From contig NC_012691.1 in the NCBI RefSeq assembly GCF_000023065.1, positions 606,501 to 670,500 on the forward strand: 64,000 nucleotides of DNA. The letters are read 5' to 3'. Position numbers and translations under genes: made by a program. The stretch comes from Tolumonas auensis DSM 9187 (GTDB lineage Bacteria; Pseudomonadota; Gammaproteobacteria; Enterobacterales; Aeromonadaceae). The notes below the pieces were generated by a model. That model worked only from the letters and a program-made list of their open reading frames with translations. It searched no databases and was not told where the DNA came from. Of this stretch, positions 44,210-51,773 are shown piece by piece. The first letter of the stretch is position 1; every line of letters begins with the position of its first letter.

Positions 44210-45313
44210 TTATTTCGCCGGATAAAACGCGCCCAGAACGGCTTTTCTGCTGGCGCCTGTCACGGCAGGCAGGTTTCCCGGACGACGTTCACAAAAGCAG
44301 TGCGCCAGCCAGGCAAAAGCAATCGCTTCCACCCAATCAGGGTGCATGCCCAGTTTCTGTGTTGAATCAACCTGCCAGCCGGGCATTAAGGATGCGATAC
44401 GCTGGCATAACAAGGGATTATGCGCACCACCACCACAGAGATACAGACTGGCTGGTGTCGTCAGTGGTTGCAGTGCATCGCGCACGGTGAGCGCCGTAAA
44501 TTCCAGCAGGGTACGTTGTACGTCTGCCGGAATAATGTCCGGATACGTTGCCAGTTGCTGCAACAACCAGCCGAAGGTAAAGGTTTCCCGGCCGGTACTT
44601 TTCGGATACGGCAGTGCGAAATAGGGGTGGCTCAGCAGATCAGCCAGCAGCGGTTGATGTATCTGCCCGCTGGTAGCCCATTCTCCACCGGCATCATAAC
44701 TGCCGCTGTGATGCTGACGATACCAGGCATCCAGCAGCGTATTTCCGGGGCCGGTATCAAACCCAAACACCTGCTCGGCATGACCGGGCAACACCGACAC
44801 ATTACTGATGCCGCCGATATTGAGAATAAAACGGGGTTCGTTTTCCTGACCAAATACGGCCTGATGAAATGCCGGTACCAGCGGGGCGCCTTGTCCGCCG
44901 AGAGCAATATCCTTCATGCGGAAATCACAAACAACATCAATACCGGAGATGGCCGCCAGTCGCGCACCGTTGCCAATCTGCAAGGTAAAACCGGATTCCG
45001 GCCGGTGGCGTATCGTTTGACCATGCGAACCGATGGCAGAGATTTGATCGGTGCTGACGCCGGCCTGATGCAATAAATCAGCAACTGCTGCGGCGAACTC
45101 TTCCGCCACCCGCTGATCCAGCCAGCCCATACGGTCGATTTCATTTTCACCCGGCGTGCAGATGGCGTGCAGTTGCTGCACCAGATCTTCCGGCCAGGCA
45201 CGGGCATGCGTTGTCACCAGATCTGGCTGGTCACTCTCAGTGGAAAACTCGACCAATGCCGCATCAATTCCATCCATGCTGGTGCCGGACATCAGACCAA
45301 TATAAAGCGCCAT
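44210..45313 (-). CDS. anmK: Anhydro-N-acetylmuramic acid kinase
   Basis: Phosphorylates and opens 1,6-anhydroMurNAc from recycled peptidoglycan to MurNAc-6-P. 367 aa from ATG 45313 (MALYIGLMSGTSMDGIDAALVEF), matching the family (369 in E. coli). Phosphate-binding MSGTSMDG, catalytic Asp region in VVCDFRMKDIALGGQGAPLVPAFH, FNIGG-type ILNIGGISNVSVLP, FDTGPGNTLLDAW and CGGGAHNPLLCQ are all present. Divergent from tyrS. With alr, pepD and the epimerase at 21-26 kb it forms part of the cell-wall recycling capacity in this window. Confidence 0.97.
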   Translation of the reverse strand: MALYIGLMSGTSMDGIDAALVEFSTESDQPDLVTTHARAWPEDLVQQLHAICTPGENEIDRMGWLDQRVAEEFAAAVADLLHQAGVSTDQISAIGSHGQTIRHRPESGFTLQIGNGARLAAISGIDVVCDFRMKDIALGGQGAPLVPAFHQAVFGQENEPRFILNIGGISNVSVLPGHAEQVFGFDTGPGNTLLDAWYRQHHSGSYDAGGEWATSGQIHQPLLADLLSHPYFALPYPKSTGRETFTFGWLLQQLATYPDIIPADVQRTLLEFTALTVRDALQPLTTPASLYLCGGGAHNPLLCQRIASLMPGWQVDSTQKLGMHPDWVEAIAFAWLAHCFCERRPGNLPAVTGASRKAVLGAFYPAK

Positions 45314-45423
45314 AACGGTTATCTTCGCTTGTGAATTCGACTGCCAGCAGTTTACTTCCTTTTCATGTGCGCAGCCATTTCGTAAACTGTGTCTAATTTG
45401 CTGAAATAATCTGGAGTAATAGC

Positions 45424-46623
45424 ATGTCCGAGTTGGAAACCGCATTAGCTGAAATCAAGCGCGGTGCTGAAGAAATCCTGGTGGAAGAAGAGCTGATTGC
45501 GAAATTAAAGGAAGGTCGTCCACTGCGTATTAAACTGGGGATGGACCCGACTGCACCGGATATTCACCTTGGGCATACTGTTATCCTGAACAAGCTGCGT
45601 ACTTTTCAGGATCTGGGACATGAAGTGATCCTGTTGATCGGTGACTTCACTGCGCTGGTAGGTGACCCGTCAGGTAAAAATGCGACCCGTCCTCCGTTGT
45701 CGGAAGAAGCGATCAAAATCAATGCGCTGACTTACGCAGAGCAGGCGTTCAAAATTCTGGATCCGGCCCGTACCCGTATCGAATATAACTCTACCTGGCT
45801 GAAAGAGCTGGGTGCGACCGGCATGATCAAGCTGGCAGCGAAACAGACTGTCGCCCGTATGCTGGAACGTGATGATTTCAAAAAACGTTATGCCAATGGC
45901 CAGTCAATCGCGATCCACGAATTCCTTTACCCATTGTTGCAGGGCTATGATTCAGTAGCTCTGAAAGCGGATGTGGAACTGGGTGGTACTGACCAGAAGT
46001 TCAACCTGCTGATGGGCCGTGAGCTGCAGAAAGATGCAGGTCAGCCGGCACAGTGTGTACTGATGATGCCGCTGCTGGTGGGTCTGGATGGCGTGAAGAA
46101 AATGTCCAAATCGTCCGGCAACTACATCGGCGTGCACGATGCACCAAACGATATGTTCGGTAAGATCATGTCGATCTCGGATGAGCTGATGTGGAGCTAC
46201 TACGAGCTGCTGTCTACTCGTCCACTGGCGGAAATCACTCAGTTTAAAGCCGATATTGCCGCGAACAAGCTGAACCCGCGTGATGTGAAAATCTGGCTGG
46301 CGAAAGAACTGATTGCCCGTTACCACGATGAAGCGGCAGCAGAAGCGGCACATAACGATTTCACGCAGCGTTTTTCTAAAAATGCGATCCCGGATGAGAT
46401 GCCGGAAGTGACCGTAGCTGCACCGGCTGAAGGTATTGCTGTCGGTAACCTGCTGAAAGAAGCGGCTCTGGTGGAAACCACGTCTGAAGCGCTGCGTATG
46501 ATCAAACAGAATGCTGTTAAGCGTGATGGTGAGGTCGTGGCAGATGGTAAATTGCTGGTCACTGCTGGCACTGCCGTATGGCAGGTCGGTAAGCGTAAAT
46601 TTGCCCGTATTACTGTGGCATAA
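45424..46623 (+). CDS. tyrS: Tyrosine-tRNA ligase
   Basis: Class I synthetase. 399 aa, the shorter TyrRS subclass often called TyrZ-like (the E. coli enzyme is 424 aa). HIGH-type motif HLGH in [19 protein letters not shown] in [16 protein letters not shown], tRNA/substrate region [19 protein letters not shown], and a C-terminal S4-like domain ([23 protein letters not shown] split at 505-ish bases from the end). ATG 45424 follows CTGGAGTAATAGC. Ends in a strong terminator. Confidence 0.97.
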   Translation: MSELETALAEIKRGAEEILVEEELIAKLKEGRPLRIKLGMDPTAPDIHLGHTVILNKLRTFQDLGHEVILLIGDFTALVGDPSGKNATRPPLSEEAIKINALTYAEQAFKILDPARTRIEYNSTWLKELGATGMIKLAAKQTVARMLERDDFKKRYANGQSIAIHEFLYPLLQGYDSVALKADVELGGTDQKFNLLMGRELQKDAGQPAQCVLMMPLLVGLDGVKKMSKSSGNYIGVHDAPNDMFGKIMSISDELMWSYYELLSTRPLAEITQFKADIAANKLNPRDVKIWLAKELIARYHDEAAAEAAHNDFTQRFSKNAIPDEMPEVTVAAPAEGIAVGNLLKEAALVETTSEALRMIKQNAVKRDGEVVADGKLLVTAGTAVWQVGKRKFARITVA

Positions 46624-46643
46624 GCCGAATTATGTTTGCTTGA

Positions 46644-46670
46644 ATCCCGCCGGCTGGCGGGATTTTTTTT
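46644..46670 (+). terminator. tyrS terminator
   Basis: ATCCCGCC/GGCGGGAT stem with GGCT loop (46644-46663), then a run of eight T. Confidence 0.93.
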
Positions 46671-46676
46671 GCCTGC

Positions 46677-47366
46677 TCATTCACTGATCGACTCGCCCAT
46701 CGCGCCCTGCATCATCCGGTCAAACAGGCGCACTGCGCAGTCGGGCTGATAGCGGTAAATAGTCGCCGGGGAACCTCTTCCCTGAATGCGGATGCCGGTA
46801 TCTTCCAGTACCTCCGCACTTAAAATCCGTTCGCGGAAAGCACGTTTATGTAACGGATTCCCCAGTACAACCTCGTAGATGCGCTGTAATTCCGGCAGTT
46901 TCAGTTCCTGTTCGGCCAGATAAAGCGGCAGCGTACTGTAACGGGCCTTGGTGCTCAGCCGTTCCAGTGCTTTATCCAGCAGTTCCGCATGATCAAATGC
47001 CAGCGTCAGCGCTTTATTGCGTACCGCATCCACCGAAATCCAGCGGGTATTCGTTTGCGTGGATTCAGAACAACTGAAACGGATCAACGCCAGATGCAGT
47101 ACCGTCATTGACCAGCCGTCAGGATCGCGTGTTCTGTTGCCTATCGTGGCAACCTGTTCAATATAATCGGGTTTCAGACCCGCTTTCTGTTCCAGTATCC
47201 GGCAGGTGGCCAGTTCCAGTGTCTGATCCTGCTCTTCCGATACCCAGCCGCCGGGCAGCGCCCAGGCATCGGGATAAGCCCGGCTATCCTGCGGCCGTTG
47301 CCAGAGCAGAACCTGCAGTTCGTTATCGGCAATCCGCAGCAATACCGTATCTATCGTGCTGATCAT
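46677..47366 (-). CDS. nrtR: NrtR family transcriptional regulator of NAD metabolism
   Basis: Nudix-fold repressor that releases DNA on binding ADP-ribose or related NAD products. 229 aa. The N-terminal Nudix domain (about 1-140) contains PDAWALPGGWVSEEQDQT then CRILEQKAGL: the catalytic REUxEExG box is degenerate (RILEQKAG), as in regulators that have lost hydrolysis. The C-terminal winged helix (about 150-225) includes PELQRIYEVVLGNPLHKRAFRERIL and GSPATIYRYQPD, the NrtR signature. The next gene upstream is an NMN/NaMN adenylyltransferase and the divergent pair is pncB-nadE, exactly its expected regulon. Confidence 0.92.
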   Translation of the reverse strand: MISTIDTVLLRIADNELQVLLWQRPQDSRAYPDAWALPGGWVSEEQDQTLELATCRILEQKAGLKPDYIEQVATIGNRTRDPDGWSMTVLHLALIRFSCSESTQTNTRWISVDAVRNKALTLAFDHAELLDKALERLSTKARYSTLPLYLAEQELKLPELQRIYEVVLGNPLHKRAFRERILSAEVLEDTGIRIQGRGSPATIYRYQPDCAVRLFDRMMQGAMGESISE

Positions 47367-47893
47367 GAGCTGGCTTCACCGTACATAGGATGTGTTGCTA
47401 AAAAAGCGGCGACGCCCGGCGTGGTCATGGCCGAAACCGGTTTGTGATGCTGTAATGCCGCCCGGATTTTGGTGCTGCGCACCGAAACCCGCTCTTTCAC
47501 GACCAGTAGCTGCCAGCGGTGGCGAATGTCATCGGCCCGGTAAAATTTGTCAAAAGCGGCCGCGTTATCCGGACCGATCACCAGAAACAGCTGATCTTCC
47601 GGCCGGAGCTGTGCTTGCAGTGCTTCCAGCAGATCAAAGCTGTAGACCGGTTTATCGGTCGCAATTTTATGTTCGATGGCGTGCATGCTGACACGGGGAT
47701 CCGCCAGATCCTGCGTAAAGAGTTTCACCATCTGACAGCGATATTCATAGGGCGCCATGTTTTTTCCCCATGCGTGACGGAAGGCTGGCACCAGCCAAAC
47801 CTGATCGCACTGCGTCAGTGCTTGCTCGACCACATCTTTGTGGCCCAGAGAAGGCGGATTAAAAGCGGAACCCATCACAGCGATTCGGGACAT
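47363..47893 (-). CDS. Nicotinate/nicotinamide-nucleotide adenylyltransferase (NadD-like)
   Basis: Nucleotidyltransferase joining AMP to NaMN or NMN. 176 aa, smaller than E. coli NadD (213). Motif GSAFNPPSLGHKDVVEQAL carries the GxFxPxHxGH-type site with the first His replaced (NPPSLGH), and VRSTKIRAAL is the (I/S)SxTxxR site. VIGPDNAAAFDKFYRADDI and RHAWGKNMAPYEYRCQMV match the NadD family. It overlaps the nrtR start by four bases. Because the general nadD usually sits by rlmH-holA, this is probably a second, salvage-linked enzyme. Substrate preference cannot be read from sequence. Confidence 0.85.
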   Translation of the reverse strand: MSRIAVMGSAFNPPSLGHKDVVEQALTQCDQVWLVPAFRHAWGKNMAPYEYRCQMVKLFTQDLADPRVSMHAIEHKIATDKPVYSFDLLEALQAQLRPEDQLFLVIGPDNAAAFDKFYRADDIRHRWQLLVVKERVSVRSTKIRAALQHHKPVSAMTTPGVAAFLATHPMYGEASS

Positions 47894-47924
47894 CGGTAAA
47901 CCTTACTTGTTTTGCTACTCCGAA

Positions 47925-47987
47925 ATAATAATTGACATATTGGTTCCTCTGCAATACCTTTTCTCTCATTGGTATCTTAAAGGAACC
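47925..47987. promoter_or_regulatory. Divergent promoters and tandem NrtR-type operators
   Basis: Two 17-bp imperfect palindromes GGTTCCTCTGCAATACC (47942-47958) and GGTATCTTAAAGGAACC (47971-47987), inverted relative to each other; together they form a larger inverted repeat starting and ending ATTGG/CCAAT. Toward pncB: -35 TTGACA (47932-47937) with site 1 over the spacer and a weak -10. Toward the adenylyltransferase: TTGCAG (47949-47954) and TATTAT (47925-47930, minus) with an 18-bp spacer. The GGT...ACC ends agree with the GT-N-AC core of NrtR sites. Confidence 0.75.
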
Positions 47988-48077
47988 AATTCTGCGTGCT
48001 GAGAATGAAAATAACCGGTACGGATGAACTGAAATTGTATTTAAGCGCTCAATCCGCGTGAAAATGGGAGCTGCTGT

Positions 48078-49310
48078 ATGCCGGACACTCTCTGTGTTCA
48101 AAGCCTGATCGACACCGATTTTTATAAACTCACCATGCAACAAGCCTATCTGCATCAGTTACCGAATGCCGAGGGTGTCTGGGAATTCCGCTGTCGTACC
48201 GATGAAGATCTGACGCCCTATGTGGCTGAAATTCGCGAGCAACTGGCTGCGCTGGCTGATCTGCGTGTGACCGAAGATCAGCTCACCTATCTGCGCAGCC
48301 GGGCACCTTATCTGAAAGATGATTACCTCGCTTTTCTGCGACTGTTCCGTTTCAACATGGCTCAACTGAATGTCGGTATAGAAAAGGGCTGTCTGGCAAT
48401 CAAGGTGCAGGGGCCGCAGCTGCATGTCTCTCCCTTTGAAATTCCGGTAATGGCAACGGTCAGCGAGATCCGCAACAGGACTCTTTATCCCGAAGTGGAT
48501 GAAGAGCAAATCCGCAAAAGTACCCGGCATAAAATTCAGCAGTTGGAACAATTCGGTGACAGTGTTGACCTGAGTGATTTCCGTTTCTTTGATTTTGGTA
48601 CCCGTCGTCGTTTCAGCTACCGGGCGCAGTATATTGTCACTGATATGCTGAAACAGGCGTTACCGCAACAGTTTGGCGGCACCAGCAATATTCATCTGGC
48701 GCAGGAACTCCACCTGCCGTTTCTGGGCACCATGGCACATGAATGGTTGCAGACACATCAGGGCTTGAATTACCGTCTGGTCGACAGTCAGAAGGCGGCG
48801 CTGGAAAACTGGGTGCGGGAATACCGGGGCGATCTCGGTGTTGCTTTGACCGATGTGATTGGTGTCGATGCTTTTTGCCGCGATTTGGATCGCTATTTCG
48901 CCAAACTGTATGATGGTTTTCGTCATGACAGTGGCGATCCTATCGTCTGGGGTGAGAAAATCATCCGCCGTCTGGAAGAACTGCGTGTTGATCCTATCCG
49001 CAAAACGCTGGTGTTCTCTGACGGGCTCGATTTTGCCCGGGCAGTACAAATTTATAAGCACTTTCAAGGCCGGATACAAACGTCGTTTGGTATCGGTACC
49101 TGGTTAATGGCCGACTTTGAAGTGAACAAACCACTGAATGTGGTCATGAAAATGGTCAGTCTCGGCGGACAACCGGTGGCGAAAATTTCTGATAGCCCCG
49201 GTAAAACGATGTGCCATGACCGGGCGTTCCTGACCTACTTAATGGAAGTCTTTGCAGTTGATGCCGGCGTTCGCGAGCATATCTTGCTCAGCGCCGGACA
49301 GGGAGTATAA
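48078..49310 (+). CDS. pncB: Nicotinate phosphoribosyltransferase
   Basis: Preiss-Handler salvage enzyme making nicotinate mononucleotide from nicotinate, PRPP and ATP. 410 aa (E. coli 400). LIDTDFYKLTMQQAYLHQLP at the start, DFGTRRRFSYRAQ, GTSNIHLAQELHLPFLGTMAHEW with the phosphorylated His, SGDPIVWGEKI and TWLMADFEVNKPLNVVMKMV are diagnostic. ATG 48078 has GGGAG upstream. Six bases before nadE; expected to be controlled by NrtR. Confidence 0.98.
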   Translation: MPDTLCVQSLIDTDFYKLTMQQAYLHQLPNAEGVWEFRCRTDEDLTPYVAEIREQLAALADLRVTEDQLTYLRSRAPYLKDDYLAFLRLFRFNMAQLNVGIEKGCLAIKVQGPQLHVSPFEIPVMATVSEIRNRTLYPEVDEEQIRKSTRHKIQQLEQFGDSVDLSDFRFFDFGTRRRFSYRAQYIVTDMLKQALPQQFGGTSNIHLAQELHLPFLGTMAHEWLQTHQGLNYRLVDSQKAALENWVREYRGDLGVALTDVIGVDAFCRDLDRYFAKLYDGFRHDSGDPIVWGEKIIRRLEELRVDPIRKTLVFSDGLDFARAVQIYKHFQGRIQTSFGIGTWLMADFEVNKPLNVVMKMVSLGGQPVAKISDSPGKTMCHDRAFLTYLMEVFAVDAGVREHILLSAGQGV

Positions 49311-49316
49311 CGAATC

Positions 49317-51353
49317 ATGCGTCAAACACTGACAATCGCCACCGCCAGTATTAATACGACTCCGTTAGATCTGGACGGAAATCTGGCATTAATCCGCGCC
49401 GCCGTCGCTGATGCGGTACAACAGCAGGCCGATGTACTCTTGTTACCGGAGCTGGCTCTGACCGGTTACGGTTGCGAGGATATGTTTTTTTCCGCTGACT
49501 GGGTGTCGGGAGTACCGGCCTATCTGAGTCAGCTGGCTGAGACATTACCGCCGTCGATGATGGTGGCAGTCGGTTTCCCGTTACTGATCACCGGCGGACA
49601 GGTTTTTAATGCGGTGGCGCTGCTGAGTCAGTATCAAGTCCACGGTGTGGTCTGTAAACAGCATCTGGCGCGTAATGGTATTCACTATGAACCACGCTGG
49701 TTTACGCCCTGGCCGGCAGGTGAAGTGATGACGCTGGAACTGGCCGGTCAGCATGTGCCGGTCGGCGATATCGTGTTTGAAGTCGAAGGCATTCGTCTGG
49801 GCTTTGAGATCTGTGAAGACTCCTGGGTCGCATCACGGCCGGGTCGCAGTCTGTATGAACGTCAGGTCGACGTGATCATGAATCCTTCCGCCAGCCATTT
49901 CGCGCTGGGTAAACAGAAGGTCCGCCGTCAGTTTGTCTGTGAAGGTTCCCGTGCTTACGGTGCTGTGTATGTCTATACCAACCTGCTGGGCTGTGAAGCC
50001 GGGCGTGCGGTGTATGACGGCGATGCGATGATCGCCAGTAATGGTGAGCTGGTGATGAGTTCAGACCGTTTAAGTTTTGCGCCATGGCGGGTGCAGTCGG
50101 CAACCGTGGATATCGGCCTGAACCGTTCACAACGCATGATCAGCAGTCAGCGTCTGCAGCCGGCAGAACAGCGCGGTATTGTGATTGTGCCATTTGACTG
50201 GCAAGAGGAAGATTACCATCGCGCATTATCACCACAAACGACGTTTGCCGATGAAGATCCGCATGCCGCTGCCTGTCGTGCCATTGCACTGGGGCTGTGG
50301 GACTGGCAGCGTAAAACCTACACCAGCGGCTATGCCTTAAGCTTAAGTGGCGGTGCTGATTCCGCCCTGTGCGGTACGCTGGTCTGGTTTGCGCAGGTAC
50401 AGGCGGTGCTGACGTTAGGTGAGGAAGCGTATGCTCAGACGCTGGCGCAGGGCCGGATCAATGTTGCTCTGCGTGGTGATAAGCCACTGCTGGCGTGGAT
50501 CCACGATGATGTGATGCCAAATGTGCTGACCACGGTTTATCAGGGTTCGGCGCATAGCGGTAATGTGACCCGTAATGCCGCTGCCGGTCTGGCGGATGAG
50601 ATGGGTGCATTGCACTATGACTGGTCGATTGCCGAGCTGGTGGCCGGTTATCTGAAGCTGGTCAACGATCTGACACCGGATGATCCGATGACCTGGGAAC
50701 GCGACGATCTGGCACTGCAGAATATTCAGGCGCGGGTGCGTTCACCGGGGATCTGGCTGATTGCCAACCGGCAGAACAAGCTGCTGATGGCCACATCCAA
50801 CCTGTCGGAAGCCAGTGTTGGTTACTGCACCATGGATGGCGATACCTCCGGTGTGCTGTCACCGATTGGCGGGGTCAGTAAATCCCGCGTGCTGCAGATC
50901 AACCGCTACATCATGGAGCAGGGCATTCCGCTGCAGGACAGTCCGGACTTGCCACGTCTGGCATTAGCGGCGATGGAAGCGATCGTGAATCAGGCGCCGA
51001 CTGCAGAATTGCGCCCGGTGGAACAGACTGACGAAGCCGACCTGATGCCGTATCCGGTGATGGATGCGATCCGCCGGATTAATCAGACGCAGAACGTCAC
51101 GCCGAAAGGGGTGCTGCAGGTGTTGCTGCGTGGCGAATATGCGCAGATGTATTCCAAGGAACAACTGGTCGCATGGATCAAACGTTACTTCGGTCTTTAT
51201 TGCCGCAACCAGTGGAAACGTGAACGCATTGCGGCCAGTTTCCATATTGAAGCTGACAGTGCCGATCCGAAAACCTATCGCCGTTTCCCGATTTTGGCGA
51301 ATCAGCTGAAACGCGAACTGGCGGAGATGGAGGCGTTTGCACGCCAGCTCTGA
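49317..51353 (+). CDS. nadE: Glutamine-dependent NAD+ synthetase
   Basis: Amidates nicotinate adenine dinucleotide to NAD. 678 aa, two-domain form. The N-terminal nitrilase-type amidase (about 1-300) has Glu in LLLPELALTGYG, Lys in VVCKQHLARNG and Cys in LGFEICEDSW, so it can use glutamine as ammonia source. The C-terminal synthetase has the PP-loop SLSGGADSALCG at about residues 342-353, and NRQNKLLMATSNLSEASVGYCTMDGD. This is the long glutaminase-linked type, not the short ammonia-dependent E. coli form. A T-less hairpin (51366-51390) follows. Confidence 0.97.
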   Translation: MRQTLTIATASINTTPLDLDGNLALIRAAVADAVQQQADVLLLPELALTGYGCEDMFFSADWVSGVPAYLSQLAETLPPSMMVAVGFPLLITGGQVFNAVALLSQYQVHGVVCKQHLARNGIHYEPRWFTPWPAGEVMTLELAGQHVPVGDIVFEVEGIRLGFEICEDSWVASRPGRSLYERQVDVIMNPSASHFALGKQKVRRQFVCEGSRAYGAVYVYTNLLGCEAGRAVYDGDAMIASNGELVMSSDRLSFAPWRVQSATVDIGLNRSQRMISSQRLQPAEQRGIVIVPFDWQEEDYHRALSPQTTFADEDPHAAACRAIALGLWDWQRKTYTSGYALSLSGGADSALCGTLVWFAQVQAVLTLGEEAYAQTLAQGRINVALRGDKPLLAWIHDDVMPNVLTTVYQGSAHSGNVTRNAAAGLADEMGALHYDWSIAELVAGYLKLVNDLTPDDPMTWERDDLALQNIQARVRSPGIWLIANRQNKLLMATSNLSEASVGYCTMDGDTSGVLSPIGGVSKSRVLQINRYIMEQGIPLQDSPDLPRLALAAMEAIVNQAPTAELRPVEQTDEADLMPYPVMDAIRRINQTQNVTPKGVLQVLLRGEYAQMYSKEQLVAWIKRYFGLYCRNQWKRERIAASFHIEADSADPKTYRRFPILANQLKRELAEMEAFARQL

Positions 51354-51418
51354 TGCGCTGTTTCAATCCCCTCTTGCCGAAAGAGGGGATGTCATCCTGA
51401 GACTATGGCAGGATATGA

Positions 51419-51616
51419 CTATTGCTCAGCCGGGGTATAACCGGCATCTTCCAATAAGCTGATCAACTCGGCGTTGTTCAGCTTTCCTTCCACCGCCACT
51501 CTATGCTGGCTTAAATCAATCTGGATCTGTGCCTGCGGGTCGGCCTGCTGAACTAATTTAGTGATAGTCGCCACGCAGTGCTGGCAGGTCATATCGGGTA
51601 CGTGCAGTGTTGTCAT
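51419..51616 (-). CDS. copZ: Copper chaperone, HMA domain (CopZ-like)
   Basis: Small cytosolic Cu(I) carrier that hands copper to CopA. 65 aa from ATG 51616 (MTTLHVPDMTCQHCVATI), GGAGG 8 bases upstream; a longer frame has no support. Single heavy-metal-associated domain with MTCQHC (C11, C14) and the closing LISLLEDAGYTPAEQ. Divergent from copA with its own CueR-type operator. Confidence 0.93.
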   Translation of the reverse strand: MTTLHVPDMTCQHCVATITKLVQQADPQAQIQIDLSQHRVAVEGKLNNAELISLLEDAGYTPAEQ

Positions 51617-51651
51617 AGGTATTTCCTCCGCTGATTTTGTCATTACTTTGC

Positions 51652-51672
51652 ACCTTCCCTCTATTGGAAGGT
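51652..51672 (-). promoter_or_regulatory. CueR-type operator/promoter for copZ
   Basis: Perfect dyad ACCTTCC-N7-GGAAGGT. Read on the minus strand it sits between -35 TTGACC and -10 CAAAGT at a 19-bp spacing, the elongated spacer that MerR-family activators need. Confidence 0.9.
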
Positions 51673-51710
51673 CAAGAGGTCGTAATAAAAAAATTGTTTA
51701 AATATCCACC

Positions 51711-51740
51711 TTGACCTTGCCATGATGTCAAGGCTGAAGC
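51711..51740 (+). promoter_or_regulatory. CueR-type operator/promoter for copA
   Basis: -35 TTGACC (51711-51716), a 19-bp spacer with dyad CCTTG...CAAGG (51715-51733), then -10 GAAGCT (51736-51741), laid out as in the E. coli copA promoter. The dyad is less perfect than the copZ one. Confidence 0.82.
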
Positions 51741-51773
51741 TATTACTATAGCGAACCAAGTGAGAGCAGAATC

